Origin: Deferribacteres bacterium
GTDB lineage: Bacteria > Nitrospirota > Thermodesulfovibrionia > UBA6902
Assembly: GCA_013152795.1 (NCBI GenBank)
Contig: JAADFS010000121.1
Location: 1-5,436 of the forward strand
DNA length: 5,436 nt
Direction of reading: 5' to 3'
Part shown: positions 1 through 5,436 of the stretch, in pieces
How the letters are laid out: each line of letters opens with the position of its first letter
Numbering within the stretch: the stretch's first letter is position 1
Position numbers and translations under genes: made by a program
Notes under the pieces: model-generated
Databases searched by the model: none
Seen by the model: the letters and a program-made list of their open reading frames with translations, nothing else
Told to the model about the DNA's origin: nothing

Positions 1-521
1 ATGCCGTATCTCTGGCCGCGGGCAAGGCGGTCGCCGGGCCTTACCCTGCACACGGCACGCCTTGCAACCGCGCCGGCTATCTGTTTCACCACTATGCGGC
101 CGTGCCGCTCGCACTCAAGGAGCATGGTGATGTGCTCATTCAGGATGGAGGCGTTGTCTTTGAATGCAGAGAAGAACCTCCCGGGATAGTGTTTGACGCT
201 CCTTACGGTCCCGTCGCAGGGGGACCTGTTTACATGAACATTCAGCGGTGACATGAAGATGCTTATTTTCAGCGCCCTGCTTTTTAAAACTTCGTCTTCC
301 TCTGCCTCTGTTATGAGGATGACCTTTCCGTCGGCAGGGGAGATAAAGGCGTTCCCGTCGGCAGGGGTCACCCTCTCGGGGTCCCTGAAGAAGTAGAGCA
401 TGAAGCCCGTGAGCGCCAGCCCTGCCGCTGCCGCCCACATCCATCCCAGAAGAGCCGATACAACAGTCGGAAGGAAGAAGAAGAGGATGAAGGGATAACC
501 TTCCTTAGCAAACCGGAACAT
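1..521 (-). CDS. psd: Phosphatidylserine decarboxylase proenzyme, short archaeal-type (3' end cut by window)
   Basis: Converts phosphatidylserine to phosphatidylethanolamine at the inner membrane, using a pyruvoyl group formed by self-cleavage. My translation of the minus strand gives 173 complete residues before the left edge. An N-terminal hydrophobic region (about residues 9-45, one or two membrane segments) ends in the family motif FFRDPER (44-50). It is followed by SPADGKV (61-67; D64 is the expected catalytic Asp), FMSPLNVHVNR (89-99; H96 is the expected catalytic His) and NEH (128-130, usually NER in relatives). The C-terminal IAGAVARR and GDRLARGQRYG are also typical. The self-cleavage motif (FGS type) should lie just past the edge; about 40 residues are probably missing from a usual 210-220. 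ATG at 519-521 is the first possible start after the ilvC stop. That stop lies 12 nt upstream in the same frame, so the genes are probably co-transcribed. The Shine-Dalgarno is weak (AGAAG or AGG in the gap). The family call is confident; processing cannot be verified here. Confidence 0.9.
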   Translation of the reverse strand, partial: MFRFAKEGYPFILFFFLPTVVSALLGWMWAAAAGLALTGFMLYFFRDPERVTPADGNAFISPADGKVILITEAEEDEVLKSRALKISIFMSPLNVHVNRSPCDGTVRSVKHYPGRFFSAFKDNASILNEHITMLLECERHGRIVVKQIAGAVARRAVCRVRPGDRLARGQRYG

Positions 522-533
522 GCCTGTCTTCTG

Positions 534-1547
534 TCATGCCTTTGACTTGTCCACCAGTTTGCCCTGTTTCAGCCACGGCATCATGGCCCTGAGCCTGGCT
601 CCCACTTTCTCAATGGAATGGTTCTCTCCCTTTTTGGTGAGGGCGTTGAAGACCGGTTTGTTGGCCTTGCATTCCAGCATCCATTCTCTTGCAAACTCGC
701 CCGACTGGATTTCCTCAAGGATCTTTTTCATTTCCTTCCGGGTCTCTTCGTTCACGATCCTCGGCCCCCTCGTGAGGTCGCCGTACTGCGCCGTATTGCT
801 GATCGAGTAGCGCATGTTGGATATGCCGCCTTCATAGAGGAGGTCGACGATGAGCTTGACTTCATGGAGACACTCGAAATAGGCCATTTCAGGCGCGTAT
901 CCGGCCTCCACGAGAGTCTCGTACCCTGCGGTTATGAGGGAGGTCAGTCCCCCGCACAGGACGACCTGCTCTCCAAAGAGGTCCGTCTCGGTCTCTTCCC
1001 TGAAGGTGGTCTCTATGATCCCGGCCTTTCCGCCTCCTATTGCAGAGGCATAGGAGAGCGCAACACCGGTTGTATCCTTTGAGGGGTCCTGGTGAATCGC
1101 TATAAGACACGGCACGCCGCTTCCCCGCGTATATTCGGAGCGCACGAGGTGCCCCGGCCCTTTCGGGGCCACCATGAATACATTCACGTCAGGCGGCGGG
1201 ACGATCTGGTTGAAATGGATGTTGAACCCGTGGGCGAATCCGAGATACACCCCTTTCTTCATGTTCGGGGCTATGTCGCTCCTGTAAATGTCCCCCTGGT
1301 TTTCATCAGGCAGGAGGATCATTATGACATCCGCCTCTTTTGCGGCCCCGGCAGGTGTCATAACATCAAAACCGGCCTTTTTCGCCTTGCTGAAACTCCC
1401 GCCCTTTCTGACGCCTATGATGACGTCGGCACCGCTGTCCTTCAGATTATTGGCATGGGCGTGCCCCTGGCTGCCGTAGCCCATGATACAGACCTTCTTC
1501 CCTTTCAGGAGGTTGCGCCTGATGTCTTTATCGTAATATATTTTCAT
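534..1547 (-). CDS. ilvC: Ketol-acid reductoisomerase, class I (complete)
   Basis: Cytosolic enzyme that isomerises and reduces acetolactate or acetohydroxybutyrate to the dihydroxy acid, using Mg2+ and a nicotinamide cofactor. At 337 residues it matches class I (short) enzymes. The N-terminal Rossmann domain shows GYGSQGHAHANNL (23-35). The cofactor-specificity loop after the second beta strand reads VRKGGSFSKA (46-55), with R47, S51 and S53. Serines with no acidic residue at the loop end favour NADPH by known loop rules; this is inferred. The C-terminal knotted domain has every expected active-site residue: H106, D189, E193, E225, E229 and S250, all offset by one from standard class I numbering. 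The stop is TGA at 534-536. The ATG at 1545-1547 is supported by a strong GGGAGG ribosome binding site and by an N-terminus typical of the family (MKIYYDKD). It follows ilvN after 65 nt and precedes psd by 12 nt. Nothing is missing or unusual in the protein. Confidence 0.98.
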   Translation of the reverse strand: MKIYYDKDIRRNLLKGKKVCIMGYGSQGHAHANNLKDSGADVIIGVRKGGSFSKAKKAGFDVMTPAGAAKEADVIMILLPDENQGDIYRSDIAPNMKKGVYLGFAHGFNIHFNQIVPPPDVNVFMVAPKGPGHLVRSEYTRGSGVPCLIAIHQDPSKDTTGVALSYASAIGGGKAGIIETTFREETETDLFGEQVVLCGGLTSLITAGYETLVEAGYAPEMAYFECLHEVKLIVDLLYEGGISNMRYSISNTAQYGDLTRGPRIVNEETRKEMKKILEEIQSGEFAREWMLECKANKPVFNALTKKGENHSIEKVGARLRAMMPWLKQGKLVDKSKA

Positions 1548-1552
1548 TTGTT

Positions 1553-1558
1553 CCTCCC
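1553..1558 (-). promoter_or_regulatory. Ribosome binding site of ilvC
   Basis: In the sense of the gene this reads GGGAGG, five bases before the ATG. It is the strongest Shine-Dalgarno match in the window and fits the high IlvC output usual in this pathway, although expression itself cannot be read from sequence. Confidence 0.8.
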
Positions 1559-1572
1559 GTTGTTTCGTTCTC

Positions 1573-1597
1573 CGTGCCCGTTTCTTTTACGGACACG
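1573..1597 (-). promoter_or_regulatory. Hairpin in the ilvN-ilvC spacer
   Basis: In the transcript, CGUGUCCG (from 1597-1590) can pair with CGGGCACG (1580-1573) around a 9-base A-rich loop. The stem has eight pairs, one a G-U wobble, and could gain a further wobble at its base. No U tract follows, so it is not an intrinsic terminator. It lies 25 nt ahead of the ilvC start and just upstream of its ribosome binding site. Possible roles are an mRNA stability or processing element; this is inferred from pairing alone, without an energy calculation. Confidence 0.45.
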
Positions 1598-1612
1598 AAT
1601 CCCGGACACGTC
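1589..1612. repeat. Direct octamer repeat, related to the ilvB-ilvN spacer element
   Basis: The plus strand carries CGGACACG at 1590-1597 and again at 1603-1610, a 13-nt period with spacer AATCC. The block 1589-1612 aligns without gaps to 2176-2199 in the other spacer with 20 of 24 bases identical, including the run GACACGAATC. That similarity suggests a common origin or a shared binding or structural role. The four mismatches include three G-to-T changes at equivalent places around the GACAC cores. Confidence 0.6.
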
Positions 1613-2101
1613 TCACGTTTTTTTTACTCCTTCGCGCGCTATCGCCACCTTTCCGGTGCGCACAAACTCCTTTATCCCGTACGGCCTGACAAGCTCTATG
1701 AAGGCCGCTATCTTTTTCTCATCCCCGGTTATCTCCACCGTAAAGGTGGCAGGCCCGGAGTCCACGATCCTTCCCCTGAATATCTCGGCAAGCTTTAAGA
1801 ACTCCGACTTGTCGTTTTTTCTCGGAGCGACCTTGATAAGCACCATCTCCCTTTCCACGTGATCCACGTCCATGAAGTCCACGACCTTGATGACGTCGAT
1901 GAGCTTGTTGAGCTGTTTGGTGATCTGTTCCACTATCTGGTCGTCCCCGGTTGTGACAATGGTCATGAGGGAGACTGACCTGTCAATGGTTTCGCCCACG
2001 GAGAGACTCTCGATATTGAATCCCCTTCCGCTGAAAAGGCCCGAAACCCTGGAAAGCACCCCGAATTTGTTTTCCACAAGCACTGATATTGTATGTCTCA
2101 T
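1613..2101 (-). CDS. ilvN: Acetolactate (acetohydroxyacid) synthase small, regulatory subunit (complete)
   Basis: Regulatory partner of IlvB: it stimulates the catalytic subunit and confers feedback inhibition by valine. At 162 residues it is close to E. coli IlvH (about 163). An N-terminal ACT domain (about 2-78) begins RHTISVLVENKFGVLSRVSGLFSGRGFN. Within it N11, G14 and N29 are intact; changes at these positions in IlvH are known to cause valine resistance, so valine sensitivity is predicted. The second half (about 85-157) is the small-subunit C-terminal domain, with the typical REMVLIKV, FRGRIVD and GPATFTVEITG segments. The ATG at 2099-2101 is the family start and has a GGGGAG ribosome binding site four bases upstream. 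The stop is TGA at 1613-1615. The gene is unusually far (108 nt) from ilvB, and the gap contains a large inverted repeat. The symbol ilvH would be equally valid. Confidence 0.97.
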   Translation of the reverse strand: MRHTISVLVENKFGVLSRVSGLFSGRGFNIESLSVGETIDRSVSLMTIVTTGDDQIVEQITKQLNKLIDVIKVVDFMDVDHVEREMVLIKVAPRKNDKSEFLKLAEIFRGRIVDSGPATFTVEITGDEKKIAAFIELVRPYGIKEFVRTGKVAIAREGVKKT

Positions 2102-2105
2102 AATT

Positions 2106-2111
2106 CTCCCC
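2106..2111 (-). promoter_or_regulatory. Ribosome binding site of ilvN
   Basis: Reads GGGGAG in the gene sense, four bases ahead of the ATG. It lies outside the inverted repeat (2119-2195), so the hairpin would leave the site free for ribosomes; its edge is seven bases away. Confidence 0.7.
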
Positions 2112-2118
2112 GAATTTT

Positions 2119-2195
2119 TGTCAGTGTTGAGTGTCAGTGTCAGTTGTTAGTGTCAGTCAGAAAAACTCCACTGACACTGACACGAATCACTGACA
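2119..2195. repeat. 26-bp imperfect inverted repeat filling the ilvB-ilvN spacer
   Basis: Arms 2119-2144 and 2170-2195 are inverted copies with 23 of 26 positions matching. The inner 14 bp (GTGTCAGTGTCAGT at 2131-2144 against 2170-2183) and the outer 8 bp (TGTCAGTG against CACTGACA) are perfect; three mismatches lie between them. The loop is 25 nt. The arms are built from the octamer TGTCAGTG: four forward copies (2119, 2132, 2138, 2151, some differing in the last base) and three inverted copies (2169, 2175, 2188), spaced by 6 or 13 nt. The forward copy in the loop (2149-2157) can pair instead with 2170-2178, giving an alternative hairpin. No U tract follows the stem in the direction of the genes, so an intrinsic terminator is unlikely. 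It may be a dispersed intergenic repeat, an mRNA processing or stability structure, or a protein site; the sequence does not decide. Confidence 0.8.
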
Positions 2196-2209
2196 CTTCA
2201 TTTGACCTT

Positions 2210-3943
2210 TCACTTTACCGCCTTGAGCTTTTTTGCCGGTTTCTTCTCTTCCTCATCAAAGATCATCTCGTCAATCGCCGCCCCTGCGGGAACCATGGGG
2301 AAGACCTTCTCCCTCCAGTCCACGATGAAATCCATGAATACCGGCCGGTCCTTGATACTGAAGGCCTCCCTGATTACAGGCTCGACTTCCGAGGGTTTGA
2401 CGGCCCGCAATCCCACGGCGCCGTAGGCCTCCGCCACCTTCACGAAATCGGGCACGGTGTCAAGCCTGGTATGCGAGTAGCGCTCCCTGAAGAACAGCTC
2501 CTGCCACTGCCTGACCATGCCGAGGTATCCGTTGTTGAGTATCGCCACCTTAACGGGAAGCCTGTTTACAACAGCCGTTGCCAGTTCCTGAATGTTCATC
2601 TGTATGCTTCCGTCGCCGGCTATGTCCACCACCAGTTTGCCGGGACACGCGATCTGCGCGCCTATGGCGGCCGGAAAGCCGTATCCCATTGTACCGAGCC
2701 CGCCGGAAGAGAGCCATTTCCTCGGCTCATCGTACTTGTAAAACTGGGCGGCCCACATCTGGTTCTGCCCTACTTCAGTACATATTACGGCCTTGCCCTT
2801 TGATATCTCGTATATCTTCTCCACGACAAACTCGGGCTTTATGATCTTTTTATCAAACGTGTAGGAAAGCGGCTTTTCCTTTTTCCAGGCGTCTATCTGT
2901 TTCAGCCAGGATTTTCTCACGGCCTCCCACTGGCCCTTCTGCTCCCTGATGACTTTCAGTATGTCCCTCAGGACATTCTTTACATCCCCTACGACAGGCA
3001 GGTCCACCCTTACGTTTTTTCTTATTGATGTGGGGTCGATATCAATGTGGATGATCTTTGCACCGGGTGCAAACGCGCTCGTCCTGCCTGTCACGCGGTC
3101 GTCAAACCTCACGCCGATGCCGATCAAAAGGTCGGCGTCCTGAACGGCTTTATTGGCATAGTATGTGCCGTGCATGCCCAGCATGCCCATTGAGAGCTTA
3201 TGAGAGCCGGGGAAGCCTCCAAGGCCCATGAGGGTCGTGGTGACCGGGATTTCCGCAATTTCGGCAAGCTCTCTCAGCTCCTTCGCCGCGCCCGACAGGA
3301 TAACCCCGCCGCCTGCCATTATAACCGGTTTTTTGGACTTTGCTATCATCTGGGCGGCCTGCCGGATCATCCATTTGTTGCCGTGATAAGTGGGGTTGTA
3401 GCCCCTGATCGATACCTGTTCGGGCCATTTGAACTCAGCCGTCCCGGTGGTCACGTCCTTGGGCAGATCGATAAGTACGGGGCCCGGCCTTCCCGTGGAG
3501 GCGATATGAAATGCCTCCCTTACGGTACGGGCAAGGTCGTTTATATCCTTTACGAGATAATTGTGTTTTGTGCACGGCCTGGTTATCCCGACTATGTCGG
3601 CCTCCTGGAAGGCGTCATTGCCTATCAGCATGGTGGGCACCTGGCCGGAGAACACGACAAGCGGAACGGAATCCATCGAGGCGGTTGCAATGCCGGTTAC
3701 GGTGTTTGTCGCACCAGGGCCTGATGTGACAATACAGACCCCTGTCTTGCCGCTTGCCCTTGCATAGCCGTCCGCTGCATGGACAGCGCCCTGCTCATGC
3801 CTTGTAAGGATAAGCTCTATGTCCTTTTCATCATAGAGGACATCAAAGATATTAAGCACCACCCCGCCGGGATAGCCGAAAATATGCTTTACACCTTCTC
3901 TCTTCAGACATTCAATTAATATCTCAGCTCCGCTTATTTTCAT
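2210..3943 (-). CDS. ilvB: Acetolactate (acetohydroxyacid) synthase large, catalytic subunit (complete)
   Basis: Cytosolic enzyme using thiamine diphosphate, Mg2+ and FAD. It condenses two pyruvates to acetolactate, or pyruvate with 2-ketobutyrate to acetohydroxybutyrate, the committed step of the pathway. At 577 residues it has normal family length. The N-terminal pyrimidine-binding domain carries the catalytic glutamate E50 in RHEQGAVHAADGYAR (48-62) and SGPGATN (74-80). The middle domain has AGGGV (210-214) and GVRFDDRVTG (277-286), the FAD-site signature of biosynthetic AHAS rather than catabolic acetolactate synthase. The C-terminal domain has the metal and diphosphate motif from GDG (443-445) to NN (470-471), and W480 in MVRQWQELF, equivalent to the tryptophan that contacts AHAS herbicides. 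The last residues form a charged, lysine-rich tail beyond the conserved core. ATG at 3941-3943 gives the typical start MKISGAEILIECL. It follows ilvD after 38 nt; its small subunit is encoded 108 nt downstream. Confidence 0.98.
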   Translation of the reverse strand: MKISGAEILIECLKREGVKHIFGYPGGVVLNIFDVLYDEKDIELILTRHEQGAVHAADGYARASGKTGVCIVTSGPGATNTVTGIATASMDSVPLVVFSGQVPTMLIGNDAFQEADIVGITRPCTKHNYLVKDINDLARTVREAFHIASTGRPGPVLIDLPKDVTTGTAEFKWPEQVSIRGYNPTYHGNKWMIRQAAQMIAKSKKPVIMAGGGVILSGAAKELRELAEIAEIPVTTTLMGLGGFPGSHKLSMGMLGMHGTYYANKAVQDADLLIGIGVRFDDRVTGRTSAFAPGAKIIHIDIDPTSIRKNVRVDLPVVGDVKNVLRDILKVIREQKGQWEAVRKSWLKQIDAWKKEKPLSYTFDKKIIKPEFVVEKIYEISKGKAVICTEVGQNQMWAAQFYKYDEPRKWLSSGGLGTMGYGFPAAIGAQIACPGKLVVDIAGDGSIQMNIQELATAVVNRLPVKVAILNNGYLGMVRQWQELFFRERYSHTRLDTVPDFVKVAEAYGAVGLRAVKPSEVEPVIREAFSIKDRPVFMDFIVDWREKVFPMVPAGAAIDEMIFDEEEKKPAKKLKAVK

Positions 3944-3947
3944 TTGA

Positions 3948-3952
3948 TCACC
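3948..3952 (-). promoter_or_regulatory. Ribosome binding site of ilvB
   Basis: GGTGA in the gene sense, four bases before the ATG. It is a weaker match than those of ilvN and ilvC, but it agrees with the start chosen from protein similarity. Confidence 0.5.
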
Positions 3953-3957
3953 AACTC

Positions 3958-3973
3958 TTGAATTTTGAATTTT
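3958..3973. repeat. Short 7-bp tandem repeat in the ilvD-ilvB spacer
   Basis: TTGAATT is repeated with a perfect 7-base period for 16 bases (about 2.3 copies), in a 38-nt AT-rich spacer between GC-richer genes. It is short enough to be chance or slippage. No strong hairpin, terminator or promoter is apparent in this gap. Confidence 0.5.
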
Positions 3974-3981
3974 AAATCCTG

Positions 3982-5436
3982 TTAAACGGTTTTCATTACA
4001 GCGCCCGTGCTTGCAGATGTGACCATTGATGCATACCTGGCAAGCCAGCCCCTTTTGATCTTCGGTTCCGGCAACCTGTGCGTCTCAAATCTCTTCTGCA
4101 TCTCTTCACTGCTGATGAGCAGGTCGAGCTTCCTCCCGGGTATGTCGATGCGTATGGTGTCGCCGTCCCTGACAATGCCTATAGGGCCGCCCTCCATTGC
4201 CTCGGGTGATATATGCCCGATGCAGGGGCCCCTCGTGCCTCCCGAAAACCGGCCGTCGGTTATCAGGGCCACGGATTCGCTTAACCCCATGCCTGCAATG
4301 GTGGCGGTTGCATTCAGCATCTCCCTCATGCCCGGCCCGCCCTTCGGGCCTTCGTACCTTATGACGACAACATCGCCTGCCTTGATTTTGCCTGCGAGTA
4401 TCGCCTTCATTGCCTCCTCTTCAGAGTCAAACACCCTTGCCCGGCCCTTGAACTTCAGCATTTTCTTGCTCACGGCGGTCTGCTTGACAACAGCGCCGTC
4501 AGGCGCGAGGCTTCCCCGCAGGACGGCAATGCCGCCCTCTTTATGGTATGCCCTGTCCGGGGGCCTTATGACTTCAGGGTCGGTTATCTCGGCCTCCTCT
4601 GCAATATCATGTATCTTCCTGCCCGATACGGTCATTATGTTGTTCAGGCGCGGCTGCAGCCTTTTCAGCACAGCGGGTATGCCGCCCGCGTATTCGAGGT
4701 CCTCGAGATAGTGCGGGCCGCCCGGAAGCATGTTTGAAATATGTGGGGTACCGCCGCTGATCTCATCAAACAGCTCCAGTGATATCGGGACATCCGCCTC
4801 GTGGGCGATGGCCGGAATATGCAGTACCGTGTTTGTCGAGCCGCCGAGGGCCATGTCCACCCTGATTGCATTCTCAAACGCCCTGCGGCTCATGATCCTG
4901 CGGGGGGTGATTTTTTTCTTCACAAGTTCCACGATCCTCGTCCCGCTGTGAAATGCGATCCGCCGCTTTTTTGATGACACGGCAAGGGATGTCGCGCATC
5001 CGGGCAGACTCATGCCCAGGGATTCGGTGACACAGGCCATTGTGTTGGCCGTGTACATGCCCTGGCATGAACCCGGTCCCGGGCAGGCGCACATTTCAAG
5101 CTCCGCAATATCTGCGTCGTTCAGCAGCCCCTTTTGGTATTTGCCGGGGGCCTCGAAGGTGTCATTGACAAGCGACAGCCTCCTGCCCCGCAGGCGGCCT
5201 GAAAGCATGGGGCCTGCGGTGACGACTATGGACGGCACATTCACCCTCGCGGCCGCCATGAGCATCCCGGGGGTGATCTTGTCGCAGTTTGTCAGCAGCA
5301 CGAGGCCGTCAAGGCAGTGCGCCTCCGCGATTGTCTCTATCATGTCTGCTATGAGTTCCCTTGAGGCCAGGCTGTAATGCATCCCCCTGTGTCCCATGGC
5401 TATGCCGTCGCATATGCCGGGGATGCCGAAAAAAAA
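3982..5436 (-). CDS. ilvD: Dihydroxy-acid dehydratase (5' end beyond the right edge)
   Basis: Iron-sulfur, Mg2+-dependent enzyme that dehydrates 2,3-dihydroxyisovalerate or dihydroxymethylvalerate to the 2-keto acid. The visible part is 484 residues; family members are about 550-560, so roughly 65-75 N-terminal residues, including the first cluster cysteine, are off the edge. The in-frame ATG at 5395-5397 is internal: the frame stays open to the edge and encodes the conserved GICDGIAMGHRGMHYSL block across that Met. Counting from that Met, NCDKITPGM (37-45) supplies the second cluster cysteine (C38) plus D39 and K40, the lysine that is carbamylated in relatives. GSCQGMYTANTM (109-120) supplies the third cysteine (C111). 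GRFSGGTRG (382-390) contains the catalytic serine (S385). The C-terminus RGWLARYASMVTSAS is typical. The combination fits IlvD rather than the 6-phosphogluconate dehydratase Edd, and the ilvBNC context supports this. The stop is TAA at 3982-3984. It is the first visible gene of the operon; any promoter or leader lies to the right. Confidence 0.96.
   Translation of the reverse strand, partial: FFFGIPGICDGIAMGHRGMHYSLASRELIADMIETIAEAHCLDGLVLLTNCDKITPGMLMAAARVNVPSIVVTAGPMLSGRLRGRRLSLVNDTFEAPGKYQKGLLNDADIAELEMCACPGPGSCQGMYTANTMACVTESLGMSLPGCATSLAVSSKKRRIAFHSGTRIVELVKKKITPRRIMSRRAFENAIRVDMALGGSTNTVLHIPAIAHEADVPISLELFDEISGGTPHISNMLPGGPHYLEDLEYAGGIPAVLKRLQPRLNNIMTVSGRKIHDIAEEAEITDPEVIRPPDRAYHKEGGIAVLRGSLAPDGAVVKQTAVSKKMLKFKGRARVFDSEEEAMKAILAGKIKAGDVVVIRYEGPKGGPGMREMLNATATIAGMGLSESVALITDGRFSGGTRGPCIGHISPEAMEGGPIGIVRDGDTIRIDIPGRKLDLLISSEEMQKRFETHRLPEPKIKRGWLARYASMVTSASTGAVMKTV

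Noticed and set aside
136..444. Minus-strand open frame of 102 codons at the left end
   Set aside because: Another frame on the same strand contains the clear phosphatidylserine decarboxylase, with FFRDPER, SPADG and the catalytic His region.
1092..1862. Plus-strand open frame of 256 codons spanning the ilvC start, the spacer and the end of ilvN
   Set aside because: It crosses two well-supported opposite-strand genes, shows no family motif, and reads as low-plausibility protein.
2119..2195. Inverted repeat as a Rho-independent terminator
   Set aside because: In the gene direction the stem is followed by CUCAACACUGACAAAAAUUC-like sequence, not a U tract, and the stem is not GC-rich. On the opposite strand there is no gene to terminate.
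2119..2195. CRISPR-like array in the spacer
   Set aside because: Units are only 8 bp, occur in both orientations and are separated by a few bases; there are no spacers of CRISPR length and no cas genes.
2102..2209. Internal promoter in the ilvB-ilvN spacer
   Set aside because: CTGACA-like boxes occur only as part of the repeat, and no convincing -10 box lies at the right spacing.
2093..2803. Plus-strand open frame of 236 codons starting in the ilvN-ilvB spacer
   Set aside because: Its first part translates the inverted repeat and the rest is antisense to ilvB; no motif or supported start was found.
4007..4711. Long plus-strand open frame (234 codons) opposite ilvD
   Set aside because: It lies wholly antisense to the conserved ilvD coding sequence and has no recognisable domain; it is a shadow of the codon bias of the real gene.
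5395..5397. ATG taken as the true start of ilvD
   Set aside because: The upstream codons are open and encode the conserved GICDGIA just before this Met, and the protein would lack its first iron-sulfur cysteine; it is an internal Met.

Overview
This window is a compact biosynthetic operon read entirely on the minus strand. Going with transcription (right to left) it holds ilvD (5' end off the right edge), ilvB, ilvN (the ilvH-type small subunit), ilvC, and psd (3' end off the left edge). The first four encode the common branched-chain amino acid pathway: IlvB/IlvN make acetolactate or acetohydroxybutyrate, IlvC isomerises and reduces it, and IlvD dehydrates it to the 2-keto acid precursor of valine, leucine or isoleucine. 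The fifth gene is a short, archaeal-type phosphatidylserine decarboxylase proenzyme, a membrane lipid enzyme. All catalytic and cofactor residues I could place in the ilv genes are present, and I see no frameshift or premature stop.

Layout: psd 1-521 (partial); 12-nt gap; ilvC 534-1547; 65-nt gap; ilvN 1613-2101; 108-nt gap; ilvB 2210-3943; 38-nt gap; ilvD 3982-5436 (partial). There is no gene-free stretch over 300 bases, and no RNA gene, insertion sequence, CRISPR array or convincing Rho-independent terminator. The operon promoter and any leader lie beyond the right edge.

The least ordinary sequence lies in the spacers. The ilvB-ilvN gap is nearly filled by a 26-bp imperfect inverted repeat (23 of 26 positions symmetric) built from the octamer TGTCAGTG. 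The ilvN-ilvC gap carries a related 24-nt element (20 of 24 identical) and a separate hairpin in which two copies of one octamer compete for one partner. The ilvD-ilvB gap has a 7-bp tandem repeat. These look like short intergenic repeats and/or mRNA processing or stability structures; their function is inference.

Organism: a bacterium of moderate GC (roughly mid-50s percent by eye). From memory, the gene order ilvD-ilvB-ilvN-ilvC-psd, the IlvD subtype and the short Psd suggest Nitrospirota or a deltaproteobacterial (Desulfobacterota-like) lineage. This is a low-to-moderate confidence inference, as no similarity search was run. I found no undescribed multi-gene system here; the protein-coding content is conserved housekeeping metabolism.
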